From: JAFALX01 sp050734185
Lineage (GTDB): Bacteria; Chloroflexota; Dormibacteria; Aeolococcales; Aeolococcaceae
DNA: 21,940 nt
Assembly: GCA_050734185.1 (NCBI GenBank)
Contig: JBOHUE010000162.1
Coordinates: forward strand, 1 to 21,940
Direction: 5' to 3'
A program made the position numbers and the translations under genes. The notes under the pieces were generated by a model. That model ran no database searches, was not told the DNA's origin, and saw only the letters and a program-made list of their open reading frames with translations. Numbering within the stretch: position 1 is the stretch's first letter; every line of letters starts with the position of its first letter. Below, one piece after another: positions 1 through 6,473 of this stretch.

Positions 1-4
1 GCGT

Positions 5-10
5 TATATT
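5..10 (+). promoter_or_regulatory. Possible -10 box of the first operon
   Basis: The hexamer TATATT matches the sigma-70 -10 consensus at 5 of 6 positions and lies in an otherwise GC-rich stretch upstream of the first genes. The -35 region would fall outside the window, so this is only a suggestion. Confidence 0.25.
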
Positions 11-66
11 GAACAAGAAGCTGGGATCGAGGAATCGACACCCGCCGCATCACAGGGACAGCTGCA

Positions 67-126
67 ATGAGAACTCCAGACGACAACGCGGCGACGCAGC
101 TCCATAACGAGGAGCGGGCACTGTGA
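67..126 (+). CDS. Possible 19-residue leader peptide or small ORF
   Basis: An ATG-initiated frame encodes 19 residues (begins MRTPDD, ends EERAL). Its TGA overlaps the GTG start of the next gene in a GTGA arrangement, which would allow translational coupling. An AGGGA sequence at 54-58 sits 8 nt before the ATG. The frame is also open upstream to a stop at 10-12, so it could be chance. I recognise no homology and no attenuator structure. It is listed because both the ribosome site and the overlap are in place. Confidence 0.25.
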   Translation: MRTPDDNAATQLHNEERAL

Positions 127-545
127 GCGCAGTCCGCATCCGCGAGACGGCAGAGACCGCGAACGACTCCGCAGCGCAGCCCTCCATGGACTACCTCCAC
201 TGGCGCGACGAGGTGCTGCAGGTGATGTTCTGGATGGGCGGCGAAGGGCTCGGCACGGCGCCGAATGCAGCGCATATCCAGAACTTCTTGGGTGCTGACG
301 AAGCGATAGTCACGGCGACGCTCGAGCGCATGGTGAAGGACGACTACGTGGGGGCGGTCGGCGACGGATACGCACTCACCGCGTTCGGACGCCACGAGGC
401 CGGCCGCAGCTTCACCGACGAGTTCAGCAGCCTGACCCACCAGGGACACGGCGAGTGCTCGCCCAACTGCGAGTTCTGCCACGGCCCGGACGGCGATCCG
501 AGCAGTTGCCCGTCAAAGGGCGTCGCCCACGCCGCTCCGGAGTGA
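123..545 (+). CDS. Winged-helix-like protein with C-terminal Cys/His metal motif (copy 1)
   Basis: I do not recognise a named family. The 140-residue protein has a conserved block D23-Y-x-x-W27-R-D-E-V-L-Q-V-M-x-W-M-x-G-E-G-L-G44. A middle part reads like a small winged helix, ending in the wing signature Y-x-L-T-x-x-G. The tail is GHG-x-C112-x3-C116-x2-C119-H120-x9-C129, likely a zinc or other metal/redox site. A clear paralogue with the same layout lies at 6474-6860 on the other strand beside the hydrogenase-like gene. The GTG start has a good GAGGAG ribosome site at 109-114, 8 nt away. It heads a tightly packed operon with a hydrogenase maturation protease and MoxR/VWA proteins. Inference: a metal-sensing regulator or a maturation/electron-transfer adaptor for the hydrogenase-like enzyme. 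Its exact role is unknown. Confidence 0.8.
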   Translation: MSAVRIRETAETANDSAAQPSMDYLHWRDEVLQVMFWMGGEGLGTAPNAAHIQNFLGADEAIVTATLERMVKDDYVGAVGDGYALTAFGRHEAGRSFTDEFSSLTHQGHGECSPNCEFCHGPDGDPSSCPSKGVAHAAPE

Positions 546-548
546 CCC

Positions 549-971
549 ATGTCGTCGGAACAGGAAGGGAGTGAGAGCAGCGATGACACTGGTGTTGTCG
601 ACGAGCTGATCGCCAGCGGGGCGCGCGTCGGTGAGCTGATCGAGCTCCTCGTCGAGAACCCCAACACCACGATCCGCGGGCAGGTCGAGGAGTTGATCCA
701 GTCCTTCGACGTGCTCCATCGCGAGGCGATGGTCCGCATCGCCGGCCTTCTGGCGAAGCAACACTTGCTCGAGCAGGCCATCGAGGACCCGGTGCTGTCG
801 TTCATCTTCGACCTGTACGAGCTCACGCCGGAGCAGATCATGGCCGCGCAGAAGCGCGAGGAGGCGGTGGCGGCCGGGGGCCTGGTCAAGCTCGGCGACA
901 TCCGCCATTTCAAGGCGGAACCGGTAAGCGACGCCGGCACCGACGAGCCCAAGCGCTCGGCGACTGAGTAA
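549..971 (+). CDS. Small helical protein resembling the N-terminal domain of hydrogenase-linked NifU-like proteins
   Basis: This is an acidic 140-residue protein. After a disordered Ser/Glu-rich start (1-16) it is almost wholly helical (about 17-105), with a pattern of the type RVGELIELL, EELI, LHREAMVRI, EDPVLSFIFDLYEL. From memory this resembles the helical N-terminal part of NifU-family proteins found in actinobacterial uptake-hydrogenase clusters, where the text typically ends D-x-x-V-x-x-L-L-x-L-H-x-L. The Cys-bearing NifU iron-sulfur scaffold domain is absent and the protein has no Cys at all. It begins 3 nt after the previous stop and ends 9 nt before the protease gene, so it is surely co-transcribed. 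Inference: a hydrogenase-specific assembly or docking partner. The family assignment is tentative; the gene itself is secure. Confidence 0.75.
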   Translation: MSSEQEGSESSDDTGVVDELIASGARVGELIELLVENPNTTIRGQVEELIQSFDVLHREAMVRIAGLLAKQHLLEQAIEDPVLSFIFDLYELTPEQIMAAQKREEAVAAGGLVKLGDIRHFKAEPVSDAGTDEPKRSATE

Positions 972-980
972 CAGAGCAGC

Positions 981-1508
981 GTGACCGAGAAGGCCCGCGT
1001 GCTCGTCGTTGGCGTTGGCAACGTACTGCGTGGCGATGACATGTTCGGCGTCGAGGTGTCGCGCCGCCTCGAGCAGATGAAGCTGCCCCCATCGGTGCGC
1101 GTGACCGAGACGGGCATCGCCGGCATCAGCTTCGTCCAGGAGCTGATGGACGGATACGAGGCCGTGCTCCTGATTGACGCCGTGGAGCGCGGCAAGCCGC
1201 CGGGGACGCTCGTCCTGCTCGAGCCCAAGGTGCCGGAGCCGTCGTCGCTCACGTCCGAACAGCGCCGCGAGTTCTTCTCCGACCTGCACCAGGCCGACCC
1301 CAGCATCGGGCTCATGCTCGCCAAGGCACTCGGACACCTGCCGGAGAAGGTGCGCGTCCTGGGGTGCGAGGTGGGCGACGCCGACGAGCTCTACACGGAT
1401 ATGACCCCACCGGTCGCGGCGGCGGTCCCGAAAGCGATCAAGATGGCTTTAGAGACGCTCAGAGAGTGGCTCGGGGCGGATCTTGAAGTGGAGGCGATGC
1501 CAGCATGA
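981..1508 (+). CDS. HyaD/HycI-type [NiFe]-hydrogenase maturation endopeptidase
   Basis: The 175-residue protein has the family fold signature G-x-G-N-x-L-x-x-D-D at residues 11-20, with metal-liganding candidates D19, D66 (in LLIDAV) and H103 (in DLHQAD). These match the Ni-sensing triad of E. coli HybD (Glu16, Asp62, His93). In the family this protease removes a C-terminal peptide from the hydrogenase large subunit after nickel insertion, in the cytoplasm. The start is GTG, and the gene overlaps the next by ATGA (1505-1508). A short tail (about residues 160-175) extends past the usual domain. Odd: the only hydrogenase-like large subunit in the window (4528-6195) already ends at the DPCxxCxxH motif, with nothing to remove, so the substrate may be encoded elsewhere or the protein may have another role. 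Confidence 0.9.
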   Translation: MTEKARVLVVGVGNVLRGDDMFGVEVSRRLEQMKLPPSVRVTETGIAGISFVQELMDGYEAVLLIDAVERGKPPGTLVLLEPKVPEPSSLTSEQRREFFSDLHQADPSIGLMLAKALGHLPEKVRVLGCEVGDADELYTDMTPPVAAAVPKAIKMALETLREWLGADLEVEAMPA

Positions 1509-2473
1509 GTGTGAACCCCGCAGCAGCCGACGACGACGCAGGGTCCGGCCTGCAAATGGCTGACCGGCCGTCGGCGCCCACGGGGACGGTCTTCCCCTCC
1601 TTGGAGGCCGTTGGCGAGGCGATGATGAGTCAGCGCTACGTCGCCGACTCGAGCCTGGCCATGGCGATCTACCTCGCCTGCGGCCTCCCCCGCCCGCTCC
1701 TCGTCGAGGGCGAGGCCGGTGTCGGCAAGACGGAGATCGCCAAGGTGCTCTCCGCCGCGCTGGGGACGCGCCTGATCCGGTTGCAGTGCTACGAGGGCAT
1801 CGACGTCCGCCAGGCGGTGTACGAGTGGAACTACTCGAAGCAGATGCTGCGCATCCGCTCGCTGGAGCAGCACGAAACTGCTGGTGAGTCCGCGTTCGAG
1901 TCGATCTTCGGCCCCGAGTACCTCATCCACCGCCCGCTGCTCCAGGCGATCGAGGCCGCGCAGGACCAGGCGCCGGTGCTGCTGATCGACGAGATCGACC
2001 GTGCGGACGAGGAGTTCGAGGCGTTCCTTCTCGAGCTGCTCTCCGACTACCAGATCACGATCCCCGAGATCGGTACCGTGCGCGCCGAGAAGGCGCCGAT
2101 CGTGATCCTCACGTCCAACCGGACACGCGAGATCCATGACGCGCTCAAGCGTCGCTGCCTCTACTACTGGATCCCGTACCCCAACATCCACAAGGAAGCG
2201 CGCATCGTCCAGGTCAAGCTGCCACAGACGCCGGAGCGGCTCGCCTGGCAGGTGTGCAGCGTCGTCCAGGACCTGCGCCGGATGGACCTGCAGAAGGTGC
2301 CCGGGATCGCCGAGACGCTCGACTGGACGGGTGCGCTGCTGATGCTCGGCCGTGATCGCCTGGACATCCAGGTGGCACGCGACACCCTCGGAGTGGTCCT
2401 GAAGATGCAGGAAGACGTCGAACGCGTCTCGGTGGAGCTGCCCGACCTGCTGCGCCAAGCCGACGCCGGCTGA
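1505..2473 (+). CDS. MoxR/CoxD-type AAA+ ATPase
   Basis: This is a 322-residue AAA+ ATPase of the MoxR class. Walker A is G69-E-A-G-V-G-K75-T76 and Walker B is L-L-I-D162-E163-I-D. The pre-sensor loop ELLSDYQITIPEIG and the sensor-1 region ILTSNRTREIHDALKRRC are typical of the family. MoxR proteins work with a VWA-domain partner as chelatase-like chaperones that insert or remodel metal cofactors. The CoxD/CoxE pair does this for the Cu-S-Mo site of CO dehydrogenase. The partner VWA gene starts 3 nt downstream and the ATG overlaps the protease stop. Inference: the pair here serves the hydrogenase-like enzyme or another metalloenzyme. The family is certain; the client is not. Confidence 0.92.
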   Translation: MSVNPAAADDDAGSGLQMADRPSAPTGTVFPSLEAVGEAMMSQRYVADSSLAMAIYLACGLPRPLLVEGEAGVGKTEIAKVLSAALGTRLIRLQCYEGIDVRQAVYEWNYSKQMLRIRSLEQHETAGESAFESIFGPEYLIHRPLLQAIEAAQDQAPVLLIDEIDRADEEFEAFLLELLSDYQITIPEIGTVRAEKAPIVILTSNRTREIHDALKRRCLYYWIPYPNIHKEARIVQVKLPQTPERLAWQVCSVVQDLRRMDLQKVPGIAETLDWTGALLMLGRDRLDIQVARDTLGVVLKMQEDVERVSVELPDLLRQADAG

Positions 2474-2476
2474 CAC

Positions 2477-3814
2477 ATGGCTGAGAACCCCGAGACACCG
2501 TACGTTCAGTGGGAGCCCGGCGCTCTGCGCCAGCGGCTCATGGGCGACCCCGAGCCGGGCGCGATCATGGCGTCCTTCCTCCGCTTCGGCGTCTTCCTCC
2601 GGGTCCGCGGCCTGCCGGCCACGACCGGGAGGATGATCGAACTCTTCCGCGCCATCCCGTGGCTCGACCTGCACACGCCCGATGAGCTGTACTGGGCGTC
2701 GCGCTGCCTGCTGACCGAGCGTGTCAGCGACCTGGCGATATTCGATCGCGCATTCTTCGAGTTCTTCACGCCGCAGGCGCCGGGCGAGGACGAGATGATG
2801 CGCTCGCCGCACGCTATGCCCCGTGTGCTCAGCCCCGAGGCCGAGCAGCAGAACGGCCCGCCGCTGCCGTCGCTCGAGAACACCATGGACCCGGAGCAGA
2901 ACCGCGTCGGCAACACGCAGTCGTCCGACAAGGAAAATGCGAAGGAGCAGAGCGAGCGCGGCCACGGCGAGGGTTCCGGCCTCCTCAGTTACACGGGCGA
3001 CGAGATGCTGCGCTCCAAGGATTTCGGCAACCTGACGCCGGAGGAGCTTCGGGCGGCCAAGCGGCTGCTGCGCGAGATGAACTGGCGCATGGCCGAGCGC
3101 AAGTCGCGCCGCCTGAAGCGCGCCAGCAAGGGACGCCACGTCGACTGGCGGCGCAGCCTGCGCCGCAACATCGGCTACGGCGGCGTCATCCTCGAGCGCG
3201 ACTACCAGAAGCCCAAGATCGTGCGCCGCCCATTGGTGGTCATCGCAGACATCAGCGGGTCGATGGACCGCTACACGCGCCCCGTCCTGCAGCTCGTGCA
3301 CACCATGCGCACGGGCCACGGCCGCGTCGAGGCATTCGTGTTCGGCACGCGTCTGACCCGCGTGACCAAGCACCTGATGACGCGTGACCCGGACGCAGCG
3401 CTGCGCAAGATGTCCGAGAACGTCGTGGACTGGGCGGGCGGAACGCGTATCGGCGACTCGCTCCGCATCTTCAACCGCACCTGGGGCCGGCGCGTGCTCG
3501 GTCGGGGATCGGTGGTGATCATCCTCAGCGACGGCTGGGACCGCGGTGATCCAGACAAGATGAGCAAGTCCATGGCAGCGCTGCAGCGGCGCTGCCACCG
3601 GCTCATCTGGCTCAACCCGGCGCTGGGCGGCCCCACGAAGCGGCCCGTGCCCCTCGGCATGAAGGCGGCAATGCCGTACATCGACGACCTCATGCCGGCT
3701 CGCAATCTTCAGGACCTCGCCCAGGTGGGCAAGCTGCTGAACTCGATAAAAGGCGGACGAACGGAGCGACGCAGTGCCACCTCGCTACTGGAACGTACAG
3801 CGCCAGATCGCTGA
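2477..3814 (+). CDS. CoxE-type VWA domain protein, MoxR partner
   Basis: The 445-residue protein has a helical N-terminal half, a charged Gln/Glu/Asn-rich linker (about residues 115-175), and a C-terminal VWA domain with an intact MIDAS site: D258-x-S260-x-S262, T323 (WAGGT) and D352 (LSDGWD). It fits the VWA_CoxE family, which binds Mg2+ through MIDAS and couples MoxR ATPase action to a protein client. No signal peptide or membrane helix is seen, so it is cytoplasmic. It follows the MoxR gene by 3 nt and its last 41 nt overlap the next gene in another frame. Inference: with the upstream ATPase it forms a metal-centre maturation machine for this locus. Confidence 0.9.
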   Translation: MAENPETPYVQWEPGALRQRLMGDPEPGAIMASFLRFGVFLRVRGLPATTGRMIELFRAIPWLDLHTPDELYWASRCLLTERVSDLAIFDRAFFEFFTPQAPGEDEMMRSPHAMPRVLSPEAEQQNGPPLPSLENTMDPEQNRVGNTQSSDKENAKEQSERGHGEGSGLLSYTGDEMLRSKDFGNLTPEELRAAKRLLREMNWRMAERKSRRLKRASKGRHVDWRRSLRRNIGYGGVILERDYQKPKIVRRPLVVIADISGSMDRYTRPVLQLVHTMRTGHGRVEAFVFGTRLTRVTKHLMTRDPDAALRKMSENVVDWAGGTRIGDSLRIFNRTWGRRVLGRGSVVIILSDGWDRGDPDKMSKSMAALQRRCHRLIWLNPALGGPTKRPVPLGMKAAMPYIDDLMPARNLQDLAQVGKLLNSIKGGRTERRSATSLLERTAPDR

Positions 3815-4415
3815 CCTGGGGAAGCTGGACGGATACCTGGAGTCCCTCTCGGACCAGGAACGGCCGCTTCGCCAGTCCGAGTACTTCACCGGCCGCGTCG
3901 TGCTGCGCAGTCAGGTCGATGCTGCACGCTTCTGGGTCCTGGACTCATGGACCGAGAAGATCGCTCTCGACGCCGGCACGATCATGCTGCGCACCCTGGC
4001 GTCGGTGGCAGGCCTCAGCGAGGAGCCACGGCAGGTGCCCTTCGAGCAGCTGGAGGTCGGCGGCAACGGCCTCGGCGAGGTCGAATCGCCCAAGCGTGAG
4101 GAGGCCGACCCCCTCCCCTTCTTCCTGATCTCCGAGAACCACGTCAAAAACGTGACCGTCGACGACTACATCCTCGCGCAGGACCAGTTCACCCGCGAGC
4201 TGGAGCCCTTCGACGGGTACCGCCGCCGCCTGCTGATGCAGGACATCCGGCGCCGCCAGCACTTCATGGTGATCGACGAGTGGGCCAGCGAACGCCAGGC
4301 GTACGAAGCCTACGAGAAGCGCTCAGCCGTCATGGACGAGGTCACGACGACGCGGTTTCAGGCCCTGCTGCAGGAGCGCGGCGAGCAGGACTTCGCGCTC
4401 AGCATCTCCTCCTAG
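3774..4415 (+). CDS. Tandem ABM-like (dimeric alpha/beta barrel) domain protein
   Basis: The 213-residue protein appears to hold two ferredoxin-like ABM repeats, about residues 20-75 and 110-200. The second carries the usual pattern: a beta strand FFLISENHV, a helix with FTRELEPFDGYRRR, a strand HFMVIDEWASERQAYEAY. ABM-fold proteins include small monooxygenases, heme-degrading enzymes and many of unknown function. I see no diagnostic catalytic residues. The GTG start has a GGAG ribosome site at 3763-3766 and lies inside the end of the VWA gene. It is the last gene of the operon before the convergent hydrogenase-like gene. Inference: a cofactor- or redox-related accessory protein. The function is unknown. 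Confidence 0.8.
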   Translation: MPPRYWNVQRQIADLGKLDGYLESLSDQERPLRQSEYFTGRVVLRSQVDAARFWVLDSWTEKIALDAGTIMLRTLASVAGLSEEPRQVPFEQLEVGGNGLGEVESPKREEADPLPFFLISENHVKNVTVDDYILAQDQFTRELEPFDGYRRRLLMQDIRRRQHFMVIDEWASERQAYEAYEKRSAVMDEVTTTRFQALLQERGEQDFALSISS

Positions 4416-4438
4416 CCTCCGCCGGCGGCGGACAGGAG
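4406..4438 (+). terminator. Stem-loop at the end of the first operon
   Basis: An inner perfect hairpin TCCGCC-GGC-GGCGGA (4418-4432) sits inside an outer CTCCT (4406-4410) / AGGAG (4434-4438) pairing and spans the TAG stop of the ABM gene. There is no T tract, so a classical intrinsic terminator is not proven. Confidence 0.4.
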
Positions 4439-4450
4439 CCGTGGAGGATT

Positions 4451-4489
4451 GGGCGGGGCGGCGCCGCCATCTGCGTGACGGCACCGCCC
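4451..4489. repeat. GC-rich palindrome in the convergent intergenic gap
   Basis: A perfect 12-nt palindrome GGCGGCGCCGCC (4457-4468) is enclosed by GGGCGG (4451-4456) and CCGCCC (4484-4489). It lies between two convergent genes and may act as a transcription end for the hydrogenase-like gene on the - strand. No T tract is present. Nothing else is seen in 4416-4527. Confidence 0.3.
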
Positions 4490-4527
4490 TGCACCGTGCT
4501 TCAAGACAAAGGTTGGTTGGGTTGCCT

Positions 4528-6195
4528 CTAGTGCGTCGCGCAGTTGAGGCAGGGGTCGAAGCTGCGGAGGGCGATCAGCGCCTCCTGACCGGTGGGCGTC
4601 CCCTCGAGGGCGGGCGTCGCGTTGATCGCCGCCTCTGCGGGACCGCCCGGGCCAACGTTGAACGTGCTGGGCCCGATGATGCGGTAGTCCTGGATCAGCT
4701 CGCCGTCCAGCGCCAGCCAGTGACCGAGCATCCCGTCGCCGGCGAAGCCGACGCCGAAGCGCTCGCCACTCTTCTTCAGCTTGAACTCGACGGCCGTCTG
4801 GTGGCGGCTCTCCTTCTGCAGGTCGAACACGGTGAGGGCCTGCACAGCCGCGGTAAGCGCCGCAAAAACGATGCCGACCGTGCGCGCGCGAGTGCGCTCG
4901 ATCGCGTTCCATACAGCCGGCGGCCGCCACTCGATCATCATCTCGCTCAGGCCGCCCTGCCCACCCTCGGGAAGGAGGAGGAAGACGCTGCCGTTCTGCG
5001 CGGCGATGAACGGATTGGGACGGGGCATGCTGCCGCGCATCGCGGTGGTCCACAGGCGCGCGCCCGGTCCGGTCTCGACCGCGTTGCCGCGCCAGCGTGC
5101 GCTGGCGCACCACGAGCGCTTGCCGTTCCAGTTACGCCGCTCCGGATGTGAACGCCGTTGCACGACCGGGTAGGGAGCACCGGGCAGGGAGCGAGGGATG
5201 TCATCGTAAAACGACAGCGAGGTGTCCTCTTCGACGCCCGCTGCAACCTCGCGCAGGTCACCGGTGACGAGCTGACCGTCGAGGATGACGCCCGGCGCGG
5301 CCCAGCGCATCGTGCTGCGCAGGGCAAGGCCTTCCCAGGTGTGATCGTAGAGCTCGGGGTCGTCCCACATGCCGGAGTCGATGAAGTTCTTCGGCCCCAC
5401 ACCGATGTCACTCAGTCCCGGAACGGACGCGAGGAAGTCGAGCAGATCGAACACCATCTGCACGATGCGCTTCGCCGGATCAACGAGGGACAGCAGCCGC
5501 ACCGCGTAGTCCTGGATCTTGCTCACCGCGGTGTGCGACATGTACGAGCCGACGCCACCAGGCACGATCGTCTCGGGATGCGGGTACTTGCCGTGAATGA
5601 CCGCGTACATCTCGTACGGGATGCGTGCAACACTGAACGCGTCGCGGTACCAACGGCCGGTGATGGGATCGAACGACCCCATGATGTCGCCGATGGTCGC
5701 GTAGCCGTGCAGCTCGACGTGCTCGGCCGGCGTCTTCTGCGCGAGCGCCAGCACGTCGGGGTAGTGCTCGCCGACCAGCATGCGAGAGAAGTCGACGGCA
5801 GCAAGGAGAACGAGGTGTGCGGCCTCGGCATGCACCATCTCGGCGCACAGGCCGAGGTTGCGCAGAGCAACCGCCATCGGTGGCGGAGCGATGTCGAGTG
5901 CCATCTCCACAGCCTGTACCGCAGCAATCGAATGCTGCCCGCCGTGATAGCCGCACACACGACTGGAGACGAACACGGCGTCGCGCACGTCACGGCCGCG
6001 AAGAATGTCTTCGAAGCCGCGGAACCGATCCGCCGCAAGTTTTGCGTCTGCGTAGCGACCGGTTGCCGGGTCGATACGCACGTTCATCGACATGCCGCCG
6101 CCAATGCGGTTGACAGGCTCGAAATTGAACGTCCCCGTTTTTGGCGATACAGCCGGGCGAACGGGCGCCGCAGTCGTCGACTCTGTCCCAACCAT
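4528..6195 (-). CDS. Divergent [NiFe]-hydrogenase large-subunit-like protein (group 1h-like) with altered L1 motif
   Basis: The 555-residue protein aligns along its length with [NiFe]-hydrogenase large subunits, and the text (FRGFEDILRGRDVRDAVFVSSR) most resembles group 1h/actinobacterial HhyL. The C-terminal L2 motif is intact (D547-P-C549-L-N-C552-A-T-H555). In L1 the usual R-x-C-G-x-C-x3-H reads R79-V-C81-G-Y-H84-G-G-Q-H88: the Cys that normally bridges Ni and Fe is His (codon CAC). Also changed are the N-terminal R-I-E-G-H region (R30-I-G-G-G) and the E-A-P-R-G segment, here F-A-G-D487-G, which puts Asp at the active-site Arg position. The protein ends exactly at the L2 His, with no cleavable tail. 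Start chosen at ATG 6195 because TATAGT lies 7 nt upstream (leaderless); a GTG at 6204 would overlap that box. No small subunit is adjacent. It may be a real hydrogenase with unusual chemistry, a sensor, or a non-hydrogenase relative. Confidence 0.88.
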   Translation of the reverse strand: MVGTESTTAAPVRPAVSPKTGTFNFEPVNRIGGGMSMNVRIDPATGRYADAKLAADRFRGFEDILRGRDVRDAVFVSSRVCGYHGGQHSIAAVQAVEMALDIAPPPMAVALRNLGLCAEMVHAEAAHLVLLAAVDFSRMLVGEHYPDVLALAQKTPAEHVELHGYATIGDIMGSFDPITGRWYRDAFSVARIPYEMYAVIHGKYPHPETIVPGGVGSYMSHTAVSKIQDYAVRLLSLVDPAKRIVQMVFDLLDFLASVPGLSDIGVGPKNFIDSGMWDDPELYDHTWEGLALRSTMRWAAPGVILDGQLVTGDLREVAAGVEEDTSLSFYDDIPRSLPGAPYPVVQRRSHPERRNWNGKRSWCASARWRGNAVETGPGARLWTTAMRGSMPRPNPFIAAQNGSVFLLLPEGGQGGLSEMMIEWRPPAVWNAIERTRARTVGIVFAALTAAVQALTVFDLQKESRHQTAVEFKLKKSGERFGVGFAGDGMLGHWLALDGELIQDYRIIGPSTFNVGPGGPAEAAINATPALEGTPTGQEALIALRSFDPCLNCATH

Positions 6196-6202
6196 GCGCC
6201 GC

Positions 6203-6208
6203 ACTATA
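6203..6208 (-). promoter_or_regulatory. -10 box of the hydrogenase-like gene (leaderless type)
   Basis: On the - strand TATAGT (5 of 6 matches to TATAAT) is followed by 7 nt and then the ATG at 6195, the spacing expected when transcription starts at the first codon. No clear -35 hexamer is present. The box supports ATG 6195 over GTG 6204. Confidence 0.55.
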
Positions 6209-6212
6209 GGCG

Positions 6213-6285
6213 CTCTGCAGAGTGCGCGCTAGTGGCAGCGCGCATCTATTGAGCGCGCACAGAGCGGTAGATGGTCTGTCGCTCT
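6213..6285. promoter_or_regulatory. Palindrome-rich upstream region of the hydrogenase-like gene
   Basis: The 278-nt gap 6196-6473 has no credible gene. It contains a palindrome CTCTGCAGAG (6213-6222) just upstream of the -10 box, an inverted repeat GTGCGCGCT (6222-6230) / AGCGCGCAC (6252-6260), and AGAGCG (6261-6266) / CGCTCT (6280-6285). These are placed where operator sites would control the hydrogenase-like gene. The PadR-type and winged-helix proteins encoded just upstream are candidate binders. From 6286 to 6473 I see nothing specific. Confidence 0.35.
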
Positions 6286-6473
6286 ATGGAAGGCGCACTC
6301 AGGCGGTAAGTGCACTCGTCACCTATCGCAAACGCGGGTGCAGCGTATTCGGTCGCCGCACTCCACGCGACGACTCGTTACGTAGCGCGATTCGACGTCA
6401 TTGCGACGCGCGACGCGCTCACGGCGAATGCGTTTGCCGGTGCGCGTGGAGTTACTGCCGGGTCTGACCGGTT

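Noticed and set aside
344..1337. Long - strand frames opposite the first three genes
   Set aside because: Their translations show no family motifs, while the + strand protease and winged-helix proteins do.
1391..3598. Very long - strand open frame (735 codons)
   Set aside because: It lies opposite the MoxR and VWA genes, which have clear family motifs. Its translation is low-complexity and rich in Arg, His and Val without any recognisable domain, as expected for antisense frames in GC-rich DNA.
4418..4489. Intrinsic terminator of classical type
   Set aside because: The stems are strong but no T run follows on either strand, so only a lower-confidence structural call is made.
4528..4560. [NiFeSe]-type selenocysteine in the hydrogenase L2 motif
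   Set aside because: Both L2 cysteines are encoded by TGC; no UGA is present in the gene.
6222..6467. Short open frames in the gap upstream of the hydrogenase-like gene
   Set aside because: They have Arg/Cys-rich random-looking translations and no ribosome sites, and they overlap the palindromes.
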